64,000 bases of DNA from Tagaea sp965279565 (GCA_965279565.1 OZ257249.1:1612001-1676000); one strand, 5' to 3'; positions 42,236-52,691 are shown, counted from the first letter of the stretch. The notes: generated by a model not told the origin, from the letters alone. A program made the numbers and translations.

Positions 42236-42486
42236 TGCTTGGTGCCCTTGAGGCGGGCCTTCAGTTCCTCGTGGAAAAGCCCGCCGTCGGCGCGGGTTTT
42301 CGAGCGCAGGAACTCGCTGACCACCTTCTGGGCGGCCGCCTTGTCGTAGATCTCGCCGCCCTCGGCCACGCAGCGCGCCCTTTCGAGCACCTTGGGGTCG
42401 AGTTTCTGGCGAATCTTGTCGGCCTGGGCCGTGATCAGGCGCAGGCTTGCCTTGCGTTCGGGGGAAGCGGGACTCGACATGCCCAT
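42232..42486 (-). CDS. Small conserved-looking hypothetical protein
   Basis: 84-aa soluble, charged, helical protein: RKASLRLITAQADKIRQKLDPKVLERARCVAEGGEIYDKAAAQKVVSEFLRSKTRADGG. Single Cys. Not a family I can name; the helical 'KVVSEFL' region could mediate protein contacts. Either ATG (42486 or 42480) fits. Codon composition matches the genome. Its stop (42232-42234) overlaps the convergent repeat-protein stop, and fusA runs divergently from its start with about 225 bp between. Confidence 0.65.
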   Translation of the reverse strand: MGMSSPASPERKASLRLITAQADKIRQKLDPKVLERARCVAEGGEIYDKAAAQKVVSEFLRSKTRADGGLFHEELKARLKGTKH

Positions 42487-42502
42487 TATCCTATCCGAAT
42501 CC

Positions 42503-42577
42503 GGCCCTTAGGGCCAGTGTACCCGGACCCCTTGAGACCCCCGGCGGGGGTTGCCATATCTCGCATTGCAGTATATA
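42503..42577 (+). promoter_or_regulatory. fusA upstream region: two hairpins and a possible promoter
   Basis: In the 225-bp gap before fusA: GGCCC-tta-GGGCC (42503-42515) and ACCCCC-ggc-GGGGGT (42537-42551) can form hairpins. Immediately after, TTGCCA (42551-42556) with TATACC (42574-42579) gives a 17-bp spacer sigma-70-like promoter; TATATA at 42572 is an alternative -10. The rest of the gap, 42580-42711, is an untranslated leader of about 125 nt. The hairpins lie upstream of that promoter, so they may terminate antisense or read-through transcripts rather than regulate fusA. Confidence 0.4.
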
Positions 42578-42711
42578 CCCGCGCCGTTTTCAGGTTTCGC
42601 ACGCGGACCGCCCTCCCGGGACCTCGGAGGACGCGGGACGGTGCGTCTTTGTCTTTACCCGAACCCGCTTTTCCCCGCCCGGGGAACGGCGGAACTCCCA
42701 CGGAGGCAGTC

Positions 42712-44787
<2,076 letters not shown>

Positions 44788-44815
44788 TCCTTCGGGATAC
44801 CGGTACGAAGCAAGC

Positions 44816-44841
44816 GGGGCGGGAAGGAAACTTCCCGCCCC
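44816..44841. terminator. Bidirectional hairpin terminator after fusA
   Basis: GGGGCGGGAAG-gaaa-CTTCCCGCCCC: an 11-bp perfect stem with a GNRA-type GAAA loop, midway between the fusA stop (44787) and the convergent synthetase stop (44851). Strong hairpin without a T-run, usual for GC-rich genomes. Confidence 0.75.
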
Positions 44842-44850
44842 GTTCGCGTT

Positions 44851-45987
44851 TCAGCGCACGAAGTGCGGCACGAAGCGCGCGGCCGAGCCGACGAAGTCGC
44901 CGTCGGCTTCGCGCAGCGACAGGCCGGCCGGCTGCGAGGCGACCATCCAGGTCGAGGCGAGCGCCGAGATCGGCCCCGTCTTCGCGAGGTCCGCCATTGC
45001 CTGGTAGACGAGCGGGCCGTCCTGTTCCTGCGGATCGTCCGCGTCGCCGCCGGTGGCACCGGCCGCAAGGCCCTTCGCGAACAGTTTCACGCCGGCGCCG
45101 TCGCGGCCCAAGGCGGGCTTGGCGACCGCCGGCCCCGCGATGGCGGAAGCGGTCATGCTGGCGGGCAGCAGGTTCGGGTGGCCGGGATGCATCTCCCACA
45201 GCAGGGGCAGCATGCGCTTGTCGGCCAGCAGCATCTTCCACGCGGGCTCGATCGCCGTCAGGCCGGAGGATTCGATGTTCGGCCCGAACTCGTCGTCGAC
45301 GAGCCAGGTCCACGGATAGAGCTTGAAGAGCGTGCGGATCGGGCGGTCGTCGGCGTCGAGGAACTTCTCGCCGTCCCAGCCGATCGCGTCGAGATCGAGG
45401 CGCACCGCTTCCAATCCCGCAGCGCGCGCGGTGGCGGCGAGGAAATCGAGCGTCAGCCCGGCTTCCGCATCGTCGGGGGAGCCGGCGAAATGTACCGGCA
45501 GGCGCGGCAGCCCGAAATTGCGCCACGCCTCGACGAGCCGGCCTTCGATCTCGTTGAACTGCAGCGCACCGGGGGCGGCGGCGGCACACCATTCGGCCTG
45601 GAAGCGCGCGGCCTCGACGAGGCCGACGGGCGTCTCGGCGTTGTACTCGAGCAGCTTGGGCGGCTGGCCCGGGCGCCAGGCGAGATCGAAGCGGCCGATC
45701 AGGTTGCGCGCCTGGCGGTCCCACGAATCGGCGACGAGCCGTGCGGCAAGCGGGGAAAGGTCGAAACGGTCGAGGAGGTCTTCGTTGACCACGCGGTCGA
45801 CAAGGGCGAGGCACATGCGCTCGAGTTCGACGCTGGCGTCGTAGAGTTCGTCGATCTCCGCCTTGTCGAGCGCGTAGCCCGCGTCGGCGACGAGATAGGC
45901 CGCACCGTCCTCGTGGGTTTCGGGCAGGCCGAGATCGGCGATGCGCTGGACGAGATCCGCCCGCGCGCCCGTCGAGACGCGTTCCAT
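44851..45987 (-). CDS. Glutathionylspermidine synthase-like ligase (YgiC/YjfC family)
   Basis: 378-aa ATP-grasp ligase of the GSP_synth domain. LLEYNAETPVGLVEAARFQAEW, FKLYPWTWLVDDEFGPN, KPALGRDGAGVKLF and LVYQAMADLAKT match YgiC/YjfC, which keep the ligase fold but lack the amidase half of E. coli Gss. Joining of a peptide to an amine is expected; true glutathionylspermidine formation is unproven for this group. Starts 10 bp below the stop of its YgiB-like lipoprotein partner, the same pairing as E. coli ygiBC. Confidence 0.88.
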   Translation of the reverse strand: MERVSTGARADLVQRIADLGLPETHEDGAAYLVADAGYALDKAEIDELYDASVELERMCLALVDRVVNEDLLDRFDLSPLAARLVADSWDRQARNLIGRFDLAWRPGQPPKLLEYNAETPVGLVEAARFQAEWCAAAAPGALQFNEIEGRLVEAWRNFGLPRLPVHFAGSPDDAEAGLTLDFLAATARAAGLEAVRLDLDAIGWDGEKFLDADDRPIRTLFKLYPWTWLVDDEFGPNIESSGLTAIEPAWKMLLADKRMLPLLWEMHPGHPNLLPASMTASAIAGPAVAKPALGRDGAGVKLFAKGLAAGATGGDADDPQEQDGPLVYQAMADLAKTGPISALASTWMVASQPAGLSLREADGDFVGSAARFVPHFVR

Positions 45988-45997
45988 GCCCGAAGCT

Positions 45998-46591
45998 TCA
46001 GCTACCCGAGATGCGACCGGAACCGGTACGCCCGAAGCCGCCGCGCTCGACCGGGGCGGCCGGGCGTGCGGCCGCCGTCGAACCGCCGGCGTTCGCCGTC
46101 TGCGCCACCGGGCGCGGGGGCGGCATGGCGCGGCTGTCGAAGGAAGTGCCCGTCGGGCGCGTGCCGGAATAGGCGCGGTTCTGCGTGTCGCGGTAGAGCG
46201 GCTGGGCGGCGAAACCGCCGCCGGCGAGCCGGCCCATCATGTAGCCGGCGAGCAGCGGCATGAAGAACGAGCCGCTGGCCTGCTGGACCTGTGCGGGTTC
46301 AGTGCCGGCCGCGGCGAGCTGCTCGGTCGTCGGCTTGATGCCGGTGACGGGCTGGCAGTTGGCGGCCCCGAATTTCTCTTCGCAGGCCTCGGCACTGGCG
46401 AAGGCGGGGGCGGTGCGCACGTGCGCCTCGCGCGCGTCCATCAGCGCCTGGCGGCAGGAGCCCGGATTGCTCTGGCTCGCGCACTGCGCTTCGTCGCGCA
46501 CGAACTCGGAGACGAGGTCGGGTTTGTCGTCGCAGGCCGTCAAAGCGAGGGCGGCGACGGAGGCGAGGAGGAGGGTGCGGAGCTTGGTCAT
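45998..46591 (-). CDS. YgiB/DUF1190-like lipoprotein
   Basis: 197-aa outer- or inner-membrane lipoprotein: signal MTKLRTLLLASVAALALTAC with lipobox LTAC, then DDKPDLVSEFVRDEAQCASQSNPGSCRQALMDAREAHVRTAPAF, a DUF1190 (YgiB/YjfM) pattern with paired Cys, and MPLLAGYMMGRLAGGG followed by a Gly/Pro/Arg-rich tail ending GFGRTGSGRISGS. Function unknown; genetically paired with the YgiC ligase just downstream. The family and pairing support a shared envelope-stress or peptide-modification task. Confidence 0.85.
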   Translation of the reverse strand: MTKLRTLLLASVAALALTACDDKPDLVSEFVRDEAQCASQSNPGSCRQALMDAREAHVRTAPAFASAEACEEKFGAANCQPVTGIKPTTEQLAAAGTEPAQVQQASGSFFMPLLAGYMMGRLAGGGFAAQPLYRDTQNRAYSGTRPTGTSFDSRAMPPPRPVAQTANAGGSTAAARPAAPVERGGFGRTGSGRISGS

Positions 46592-46671
46592 GCTTCCAAT
46601 GTAGGCACTCCCGTCGGCAATTCAATGTTCGAATTTGCCCCTCTGGCGGGAATCCGGGCAGCCCGCCCCGA

Positions 46672-46687
46672 TGGCACGGGAATTGCT
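46672..46687 (+). promoter_or_regulatory. Sigma-54 (-24/-12) promoter of the cyanate operon
   Basis: TGGCACG-GGAA-TTGCT at 46672-46687 matches the RpoN consensus TGGCACG-N4-TTGCW at every defined base. The predicted start of transcription is near 46698, about 35 nt before the substrate-binding protein ATG (46733). Sigma-54 promoters need an enhancer-binding activator, most plausibly NtrC for a nitrogen-scavenging operon; I see no clear NtrC palindrome in the 80 bp above it. Confidence 0.82.
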
Positions 46688-46732
46688 GAATTTTTATGCT
46701 TTTCCAGTCAACCAAGCGGGAGGCTTCACGCG

Positions 46733-48112
46733 ATGCTCGGCAATCCCTATGACCCCAATGCGTCGATCGGCGGCTGCCCGTGCGGCAGCCATTCCAGCCT
46801 GTCCGAGCACAACGCCTTCGCCAACCTGAAGAACCCGCCGCGCGAAGCGACGTCGGATACCGATTCGACGATGGCCGACCTGTTCGAGGCGTCCGTCGTG
46901 CGCGCGATCCTGGGTGCGGACGCCAAGCGCCGCGGCTTCCTGCGCGCGGTCGGCAGCACCACGGCCGCCGCCGCGATCGCCAGCGTCCTGCCGATGGGCT
47001 TCATCCGCGAGGTCGCCGCCCAGGCGCCCAAGGCGCTGGAGAAGGCGAAGCTCGACGTCGGCTTCATCCCGATCACCTGCTCCACGCCCGTCATCATGGC
47101 GCACCCGATGGGCTTCTATTCGAAGAACGGGCTCGACGTGAACGTCGTGCGCACGGCCGGCTGGGCCGTCATCCGCGACAAGTCGCTCAACAAGGAATAC
47201 GACGCGGCGCACATGCTGGCCCCGATGCCGCTCGCCATCTCGATGGGTGCGGGCTCGGCGCCGATCCCGTGGTCGCTGGGCGCCATCCAGAATATCAACG
47301 GGCAGGCGATCACGCTCGCCATGAAGCACAAGGACAAGCGCAACCCGAAGGACTGGAAGGGCTTCCGCTTCGCCGTGCCCTTCGACTATTCGATGCACAA
47401 CTACCTGCTGCGCTACTACCTGGCCGAGGCGGGCCTCGATCCCGACCGCGATGTGTCGATCCGCTCGGTGCCGCCGCCGGAGATGGTCGCCAACCTGCGC
47501 GCCGACAACATCGACGGCTATCTCGGCCCCGACCCGTTCAACCAGCGCGCCGTGTTCGACGGCGTGGGCTTCATCCACGTGCTGACGCGCGAATTGTGGG
47601 ACGGGCATCCGTGCTGCGTGTTCGCGGCCAGCCGCGATTTCGTGCAGTCGATGCCCAACACGTTCCAGGCGCTGATGCGCTCGATCGTCGACGCGGCCTC
47701 GTTCGCGCACAAGCCGGAGAACCGCAAGCAGATCGCCGAGGCGATCTCGGCGCAGAACTACCTCAACCAGCCGGTCACGGTGGTCGAGCAGGTGCTGAGC
47801 GGCACCTACGCCGACGGTCTCGGCCAGGTGCGCCGCGTGCCCCAGCGCATCGATTTCGACCCGTATCCGTGGCACTCGATGGCGATCTGGATGCTCACGC
47901 AGATGAAGCGCTGGGGCCAGGTGAAGGGCGACATCAACTACGGCCAGCTCGCCGAGCAGGTGTTCCTCGCGACCGACGCCGCGAAGACGATGCGCGAGAA
48001 CGGTATGACGCCGCCCACGGCGACGAAGCGCAAGCACACGATCATGGGCAAGGAGTTCGACCCGGCGATGCCGGAGGAGTACATCGCCTCCTTCGCCATC
48101 AAGCGGACCTGA
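46733..48112 (+). CDS. cynA: Nitrate/cyanate-type ABC transporter substrate-binding protein
   Basis: 459-aa binding protein of the NrtA/CmpA/CynA family. The first ~60 residues include GGCPCGSH, an N-terminal extension typical of alphaproteobacterial NrtA-like proteins; then a twin-arginine signal KRRGFLRAVGSTTAAAAIASVLP (Arg66-Arg67) exporting a folded protein. The mature part has DVGFIPITCSTPVIMAHPMGFY and NLRADNIDGYLGPDPFNQRAV. Nitrate and cyanate binders look alike, but a cyanase gene ends this operon, so cyanate is the best guess. ATG 46733 lies about 35 nt below the predicted sigma-54 transcript start. Confidence 0.87.
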   Translation: MLGNPYDPNASIGGCPCGSHSSLSEHNAFANLKNPPREATSDTDSTMADLFEASVVRAILGADAKRRGFLRAVGSTTAAAAIASVLPMGFIREVAAQAPKALEKAKLDVGFIPITCSTPVIMAHPMGFYSKNGLDVNVVRTAGWAVIRDKSLNKEYDAAHMLAPMPLAISMGAGSAPIPWSLGAIQNINGQAITLAMKHKDKRNPKDWKGFRFAVPFDYSMHNYLLRYYLAEAGLDPDRDVSIRSVPPPEMVANLRADNIDGYLGPDPFNQRAVFDGVGFIHVLTRELWDGHPCCVFAASRDFVQSMPNTFQALMRSIVDAASFAHKPENRKQIAEAISAQNYLNQPVTVVEQVLSGTYADGLGQVRRVPQRIDFDPYPWHSMAIWMLTQMKRWGQVKGDINYGQLAEQVFLATDAAKTMRENGMTPPTATKRKHTIMGKEFDPAMPEEYIASFAIKRT

Positions 48113-48127
48113 CGGGAAACGGGCACG

Positions 48128-48967
48128 ATGCCGGTCAAGGCCAAGTCGGCGCTGCTGTCCGCACTCCTGCTCGCACTCTTCCTGGGTGCGTGGCAGATCG
48201 CGACGATGCCGACCGCCGGGACCGGCCCGGCGCTCGATCCGGAATACGCCGCCCTGCTCGGCGCTTCGGCCCAGCAGGGCAAGCAGACGCCGATGCCCAC
48301 GCCGGTGGACGTGGGCATCAAGCTCGCCCAGCAGCTTGCCGATCCGTTCGCCGACCGCGGCACCAACGACAAGGGCATCGGCATCCAGCTCGCCTATTCG
48401 CTCGCGCGCGTGCTGGCGGGCTTCGGTATTGCCGCATTGCTGGCGATCCCGCTGGGGTTCCTGATCGGCATGTCGCCGATGGTCTATGGGGCCCTCAACC
48501 CGTTCATCCAGGTGCTGCGGCCGATCTCGCCGCTCGCCTGGATGCCGCTCGCCCTCTACACGATCAAGGACAGCGCGACCTCGTCGATCTTCGTGATCTT
48601 CATCTGCTCGGTCTGGCCCATGCTGATCAACACCGCCTTCGGCGTGGCCGGCGTGCGGCGCGAATGGCTCAACGTCGCGCGCACGCTGGAGGTGGGCCCG
48701 CTGCGCACGGCCCTTCGCGTGATCCTTCCCGCGGCGGCCCCCACGATCATGACCGGCATGCGCATCTCCATCGGGATCGCATGGCTCGTCATCGTCGCGG
48801 CCGAGATGCTCGTGGGCGGGACGGGGATCGGCTATTTCGTCTGGAACGAGTGGAACAACCTGTCGCTCGCCAGCATCATCACGGCGATCCTGGTGATCGG
48901 CGTCGTCGGCATGGCGCTCGACCAGCTGCTCGGCTTCGCCACCAAGCTCGTCACGTTCCAGGAATAG
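48128..48967 (+). CDS. cynB: ABC transporter permease (NrtB/CynB type)
   Basis: 279-aa inner-membrane permease with a signal-anchor helix, a ~60-residue periplasmic insert, then five TM helices. The EAA-type cytoplasmic loop is EWLNVARTLEVGPLRTALRVILPAAAPTIMTGMRI; LRPISPLAWMPLALYTIKD is the family LRPISPLAW motif. Works with the flanking binding protein and ATPase to import cyanate (inferred). ATG 48128 is 15 bp after the cynA stop. Confidence 0.9.
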   Translation: MPVKAKSALLSALLLALFLGAWQIATMPTAGTGPALDPEYAALLGASAQQGKQTPMPTPVDVGIKLAQQLADPFADRGTNDKGIGIQLAYSLARVLAGFGIAALLAIPLGFLIGMSPMVYGALNPFIQVLRPISPLAWMPLALYTIKDSATSSIFVIFICSVWPMLINTAFGVAGVRREWLNVARTLEVGPLRTALRVILPAAAPTIMTGMRISIGIAWLVIVAAEMLVGGTGIGYFVWNEWNNLSLASIITAILVIGVVGMALDQLLGFATKLVTFQE

Positions 48968-48974
48968 GCGGGCG

Positions 48975-49832
48975 ATGAACGCGCACGACTACGTCTCGAT
49001 CCAGGGGATCGCCCGGCGCTTCGCCCAGCCCGGCGGCGGCACGCAGACGGTCTTCGAGAACGTCCATTTCGCCATCGCGAAGGGCGAATTCGTCTGCCTG
49101 ATCGGCCATTCGGGCTGCGGCAAGACGACGATCCTCAACATCCTCGCCGGGCTCGACGCCAGCGACGACGGCGTCGTGCTGGTTGGCGGGCGCGAGGCGT
49201 CGGGCCCGTCGCTCGACCGCGCGGTCATCTTCCAGGGCCATGCCCTGATGCCGTGGATGAGCGTGGCCGAGAACATCGCCTTCGCCGTTTCCTCGCGCTG
49301 GCCCGACTGGGACCGCGGACGTGTGCGCGCCCATTGCCAGAAATTCATCGACCTCGTCGGGCTGACGGGATCGGAGCGCAAGCGCCCCGCGATGCTGTCG
49401 GGCGGCATGAAGCAGCGCGTGGGCATCGCGCGCGCGCTGTCGATCGAGCCCAAGATGCTGCTGATGGACGAGCCGTTCTCGGCACTCGACGCGCTGACGC
49501 GCGGCACGCTGCAGGAGGAGGTGCTGCGCCTGTGCGCCGCCACGCAGCAGACCGTGTTCATGATCACGCACGACGTGGACGAGGCGATCCTGCTCGCCGA
49601 CCGCATCGTGCTGATGACCAACGGCCCGCACGCGCGCATCGCCGAGATCGTCGTCAACACGCTGCCGCGCGAGCGCACGCGTCACGACATCCACAAGCAT
49701 CCGCATTACTACCGGATCCGCAACCACATCGTCGATTTCCTGGTCGAGCGTTCGAAGAGTTTCGCCGCGAACGTTCCGGCCGGCTACGACCCGCTGCACC
49801 CGCCCGCGATCAGCCCCGGCCTCGCCGCCTGA
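48975..49832 (+). CDS. cynD: ABC transporter ATP-binding protein (NrtD/CynD type)
   Basis: 285-aa ATPase of the nitrate/sulfonate/taurine subfamily. Walker A GHSGCGKTT, Q-loop VIFQGHALMPWM, signature LSGGMKQR, Walker B LLMDEPFSALD and switch His in MITHDVDEA are intact; the C-terminal ~40 residues extend past the core, typical of NrtD/CynD. 7 bp after the permease stop; cynS begins 29 bp later. Confidence 0.92.
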   Translation: MNAHDYVSIQGIARRFAQPGGGTQTVFENVHFAIAKGEFVCLIGHSGCGKTTILNILAGLDASDDGVVLVGGREASGPSLDRAVIFQGHALMPWMSVAENIAFAVSSRWPDWDRGRVRAHCQKFIDLVGLTGSERKRPAMLSGGMKQRVGIARALSIEPKMLLMDEPFSALDALTRGTLQEEVLRLCAATQQTVFMITHDVDEAILLADRIVLMTNGPHARIAEIVVNTLPRERTRHDIHKHPHYYRIRNHIVDFLVERSKSFAANVPAGYDPLHPPAISPGLAA

Positions 49833-49861
49833 TCGCGCACGACTTTGCCAAGGAGGACACG

Positions 49862-50311
49862 ATGAACGAAGCCAAGGACGCGCTCGGCGAGAAGATCCTT
49901 AAACTCAAGAAGAAGAAAAAGCTGAGCTGGAAGAAGATCGCCGACGCGGTCGGCATGAACCCGGTCTGGACGACGGCGGCCCTGCTCGGCCAGATGTCGA
50001 TGCTGCCCGAGCACGCGGCCAAGGCCGCCAAGCTGCTCGGCCTCACGAAGGAAGAGGCCGAGATCCTGTGCGAGATCCCCTATCGCGGCTCGCTGCCGCC
50101 GGGCCCGCCGACCGATCCGCTCATCTACCGCTTCTACGAACTCGTGCAGGTCTACGGCACGACGTGGAAGGAACTGATCCACGAGGAATTCGGCGACGGC
50201 ATCATGTCGGCGATCGACTACGAGATGGACATGGTCCGCCTGCCCGACCCGAAGGGCGACCGCGTCAAGATCACGATGCACGGAAAGTTCCTGCCTTATC
50301 GGCGGTATTGA
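49862..50311 (+). CDS. cynS: Cyanase CynS
   Basis: 149-aa decameric lyase that converts cyanate plus bicarbonate to ammonia and two CO2 (via carbamate). The catalytic triad of the family is visible: Arg90 and Glu93 in IYRFYELVQVYG, and Ser116 in GIMSAIDYEMD. An N-terminal helix-turn-helix-like domain (EKILKLKKKKKLSWKKIADAVGMNPVW) precedes the C-terminal dimerisation/catalytic part. AAGGAGG lies upstream of ATG 49862. The enzyme both detoxifies cyanate and supplies nitrogen, matching the sigma-54 promoter of the operon. Confidence 0.97.
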   Translation: MNEAKDALGEKILKLKKKKKLSWKKIADAVGMNPVWTTAALLGQMSMLPEHAAKAAKLLGLTKEEAEILCEIPYRGSLPPGPPTDPLIYRFYELVQVYGTTWKELIHEEFGDGIMSAIDYEMDMVRLPDPKGDRVKITMHGKFLPYRRY

Positions 50312-50330
50312 GGCGGGAAGGGGCGCAGCG

Positions 50331-51137
50331 CTAGCGCGTGACGACCAGCACCGCCAGCGCCACCCCGCCCACCGCGATCCGGTACCACGCGAACGGCACG
50401 AAGCCGTGGCGGGAGACGAACGCGACGAGCGTGCGCACGACGACGAGGGCGGCGACGAACGCCGTGATGAAGCCCACGGCGATGACGGCGTAGTCGCCGT
50501 CGCCCAGCAGCGCGCGGTTCTTGTAGAGGTCGTAGACGGTCGCGCCCAGCATCGTCGGGATGGCGAGGAAGAACGAGAACTCGGTCGCGGTCTTGCGATC
50601 GACACCCATCAGCAGGGCGCCCATGATCGTCGCCCCCGAGCGCGACACGCCCGGGATCATCGCGATCACCTGGCAAGCGCCGATCTTGAAGGCGAGCAGC
50701 GGGCTCATATGGTCGACCTCGTGGACGCGCGCGAGCGGCAGGTTGCGCTCGATCCACAGGATCGCGATTCCGCCGACGACCAGTGCGACCGACACGACCC
50801 ACGGGTTGAACAGCACGCCCTTGATGAAGCCGTGCGCCGTGAAGCCGAGCACGAGGGCCGGGATGAAGGCGAGCAGCACGTTGAGCGCGAAGCGCCGGTC
50901 GGCGGGTTCCTTGGCCATGCCGAACGCCACGCCGAACAGCTTCGCGCGATAGACCCACAGGATCGCGAGGATCGCGCCGAGCTGGATCGCGATCTCGAAC
51001 GTGCGGCCCGGCGGCCCGTCGAAGCCGAGCAGCTCGGCCCCCAGCAGCAGATGCCCGGTCGACGAGACGGGGATGAACTCGGTCAGCCCTTCGACGAGGC
51101 CCAGCAGGACCGCGTCGCCGTAAACGCCCAATGCCAT
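50331..51137 (-). CDS. uppP: Undecaprenyl-diphosphatase UppP (BacA)
   Basis: 268-aa integral-membrane phosphatase recycling undecaprenyl pyrophosphate to the monophosphate carrier for peptidoglycan and other glycans; overexpression gives bacitracin resistance. Both family motifs are present: LGLVEGLTEFIPVSSTGHLLL (residues 12-32) and MIPGVSRSGATIMGALLMG. About seven to eight TM helices. 16 bp after the tldD stop on the same strand; convergent with cynS, 19 bp away. Confidence 0.96.
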   Translation of the reverse strand: MALGVYGDAVLLGLVEGLTEFIPVSSTGHLLLGAELLGFDGPPGRTFEIAIQLGAILAILWVYRAKLFGVAFGMAKEPADRRFALNVLLAFIPALVLGFTAHGFIKGVLFNPWVVSVALVVGGIAILWIERNLPLARVHEVDHMSPLLAFKIGACQVIAMIPGVSRSGATIMGALLMGVDRKTATEFSFFLAIPTMLGATVYDLYKNRALLGDGDYAVIAVGFITAFVAALVVVRTLVAFVSRHGFVPFAWYRIAVGGVALAVLVVTR

Positions 51138-51153
51138 GTCGCGATGTTCCTCG

Positions 51154-52587
51154 TCAGGCGGCCGTGCCGCCGACCGTCAGCTTGTCGATCAGCAGCGTGG
51201 GCTGGCCCACGCCGACGGGCACGCCCTGGCCGTCCTTGCCGCACGTGCCCACGCCCGGATCGAGCTTCATGTCGTTGCCGACCATCTTGACCTGCGTGAG
51301 CGAGTCCGGCCCGTTGCCGATCAGCATGGCGCCCTTCACGGCCGGGCCGACCTTGCCGTTCTCGATCAGGTACGCCTCGGCCGCGTTGAACACGAACTTG
51401 CCCGACGTGATGTCGACCTGCCCGCCACCGAAATTGACGGCGTAGAGCCCCTTCTTGACCGAGCGGATGATCTCTTCCGGCGAATGGGGGCCGGCTTCCA
51501 TGACCGTGTTGGTCATGCGCGGCATCGGATGGTGGGCGAAGCTCTCGCGCCGTCCGTTGCCGGTGGGCTGCATGCCCATCAGGCGCGCGTTCTGGCGGTC
51601 CTGCATGTAGCCCACGAGGATGCCGTCCTCGATCAGCACGGTGCGCTGGCTCGGCGTGCCCTCGTCGTCGACCGTCAGCGAGCCGCGCCGGTCGCGCAGC
51701 GTGCCGTCGTCGACGACCGTCACGCCCGGTGCGGCCACGCGCTGGCCCATCAGGCCGGAGAAGGCCGACGTCTTCTTGCGGTTGAAATCGCCTTCCAGCC
51801 CGTGGCCGATCGCCTCGTGCAGCAGGATGCCGGGCCAGCCCGGCCCGAGTACCACCTGCATCTCGCCGGCGGGGGCGGGGATGGAGCCGAGATTGACGAG
51901 CGCCTGGCGCACCGCCTCGTCCACGCCGTGCTTCCAGTTGGCCGGATCGACGACGGTCTCGAACGCGAAGCGTCCGCCCCAGCCGTGCGAACCCGTTTCC
52001 TGCTTGTCGCCTTCGCCCACGACGACCGACACGTTGAGGCGCACGAGCGGGCGGATGTCGGCGATGCGCTGGCCGCCGGTGCGGATGATCTGCACGGCCT
52101 GCCACTCGCCCGAGATCGAGCACATGACCTGGCGCACGCGGCTGTCCTTGGCGCGCGCATAGGCGTCGATCTCGCCCAGCAGCTTCGCCTTGTCGGCAAA
52201 CGGCATCAGCTCCAGCGGGTTCTCGTCAGCATAAAGGATCGAGTTGGTGCCCTTGGGCCCGGCGGCGGCCGTCCCGCCGCTGCCCGAGCGGATCGCACCC
52301 ACGGTACGCGCGGCGCGCGCGATCGCGTCGTGGCTGAGGTCGGAGGCGTGCGCGTAGGCGGCCGTGTCGCCGAGGATCGCGCGCAGGCCGAAGCCCTGCG
52401 CGGTGTCGAAGGACGCGCTCTTGAGCTTGCCGTCGTCGAAGGACAGGCTTTCCGACTGGCGGTATTCGAGGAACAGCTCGCCGTCGTCCGTGCCTTTCAG
52501 CGCGTCGTCGACCTGGCGCTCGGCCTTCGCGCGGTCGAGACCGGCCTGTTCGTAGAAAAGCGCGTCGGTGCGGGCGAGGTGGCTCAT
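51154..52587 (-). CDS. tldD: Metalloprotease TldD
   Basis: 477-aa zinc subunit of the TldD/TldE (PmbA) protease. The metal motif HEAIGHGLEGDF (HExxxH) is intact; the N-terminal GDDGELFLEYRQSESLSFDDG and C-terminal MEAGPHSPEEIIRSVKKGLYAVNFGGGQVDITSGKFVFN and NDMKLDPGVGTCGKDGQGVPVGVG segments (the latter coordinating zinc via Cys in TldD) are typical. Partner pmbA lies at 37554-38897. ATG 52587 gives MSHLARTDAL; upstream in-frame sequence to 52740 looks non-coding. Confidence 0.96.
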   Translation of the reverse strand: MSHLARTDALFYEQAGLDRAKAERQVDDALKGTDDGELFLEYRQSESLSFDDGKLKSASFDTAQGFGLRAILGDTAAYAHASDLSHDAIARAARTVGAIRSGSGGTAAAGPKGTNSILYADENPLELMPFADKAKLLGEIDAYARAKDSRVRQVMCSISGEWQAVQIIRTGGQRIADIRPLVRLNVSVVVGEGDKQETGSHGWGGRFAFETVVDPANWKHGVDEAVRQALVNLGSIPAPAGEMQVVLGPGWPGILLHEAIGHGLEGDFNRKKTSAFSGLMGQRVAAPGVTVVDDGTLRDRRGSLTVDDEGTPSQRTVLIEDGILVGYMQDRQNARLMGMQPTGNGRRESFAHHPMPRMTNTVMEAGPHSPEEIIRSVKKGLYAVNFGGGQVDITSGKFVFNAAEAYLIENGKVGPAVKGAMLIGNGPDSLTQVKMVGNDMKLDPGVGTCGKDGQGVPVGVGQPTLLIDKLTVGGTAA

Positions 52588-52691
52588 CTGGCTGCGGTCT
52601 CCGGGAGGGGCTGGCGATGAACATAGGCTGGTGGACGCCCGATTCCAATTGCCGTCCGGACGCCGTAAGCTCGGGACAGGGAGAAAAAACG

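Noticed and set aside
46733..49832. Nitrate transport operon nrtABC
   Set aside because: Sequence alone does not separate nitrate from cyanate importers, but cyanase directly follows in the same unit and no nitrate reductase gene is present.
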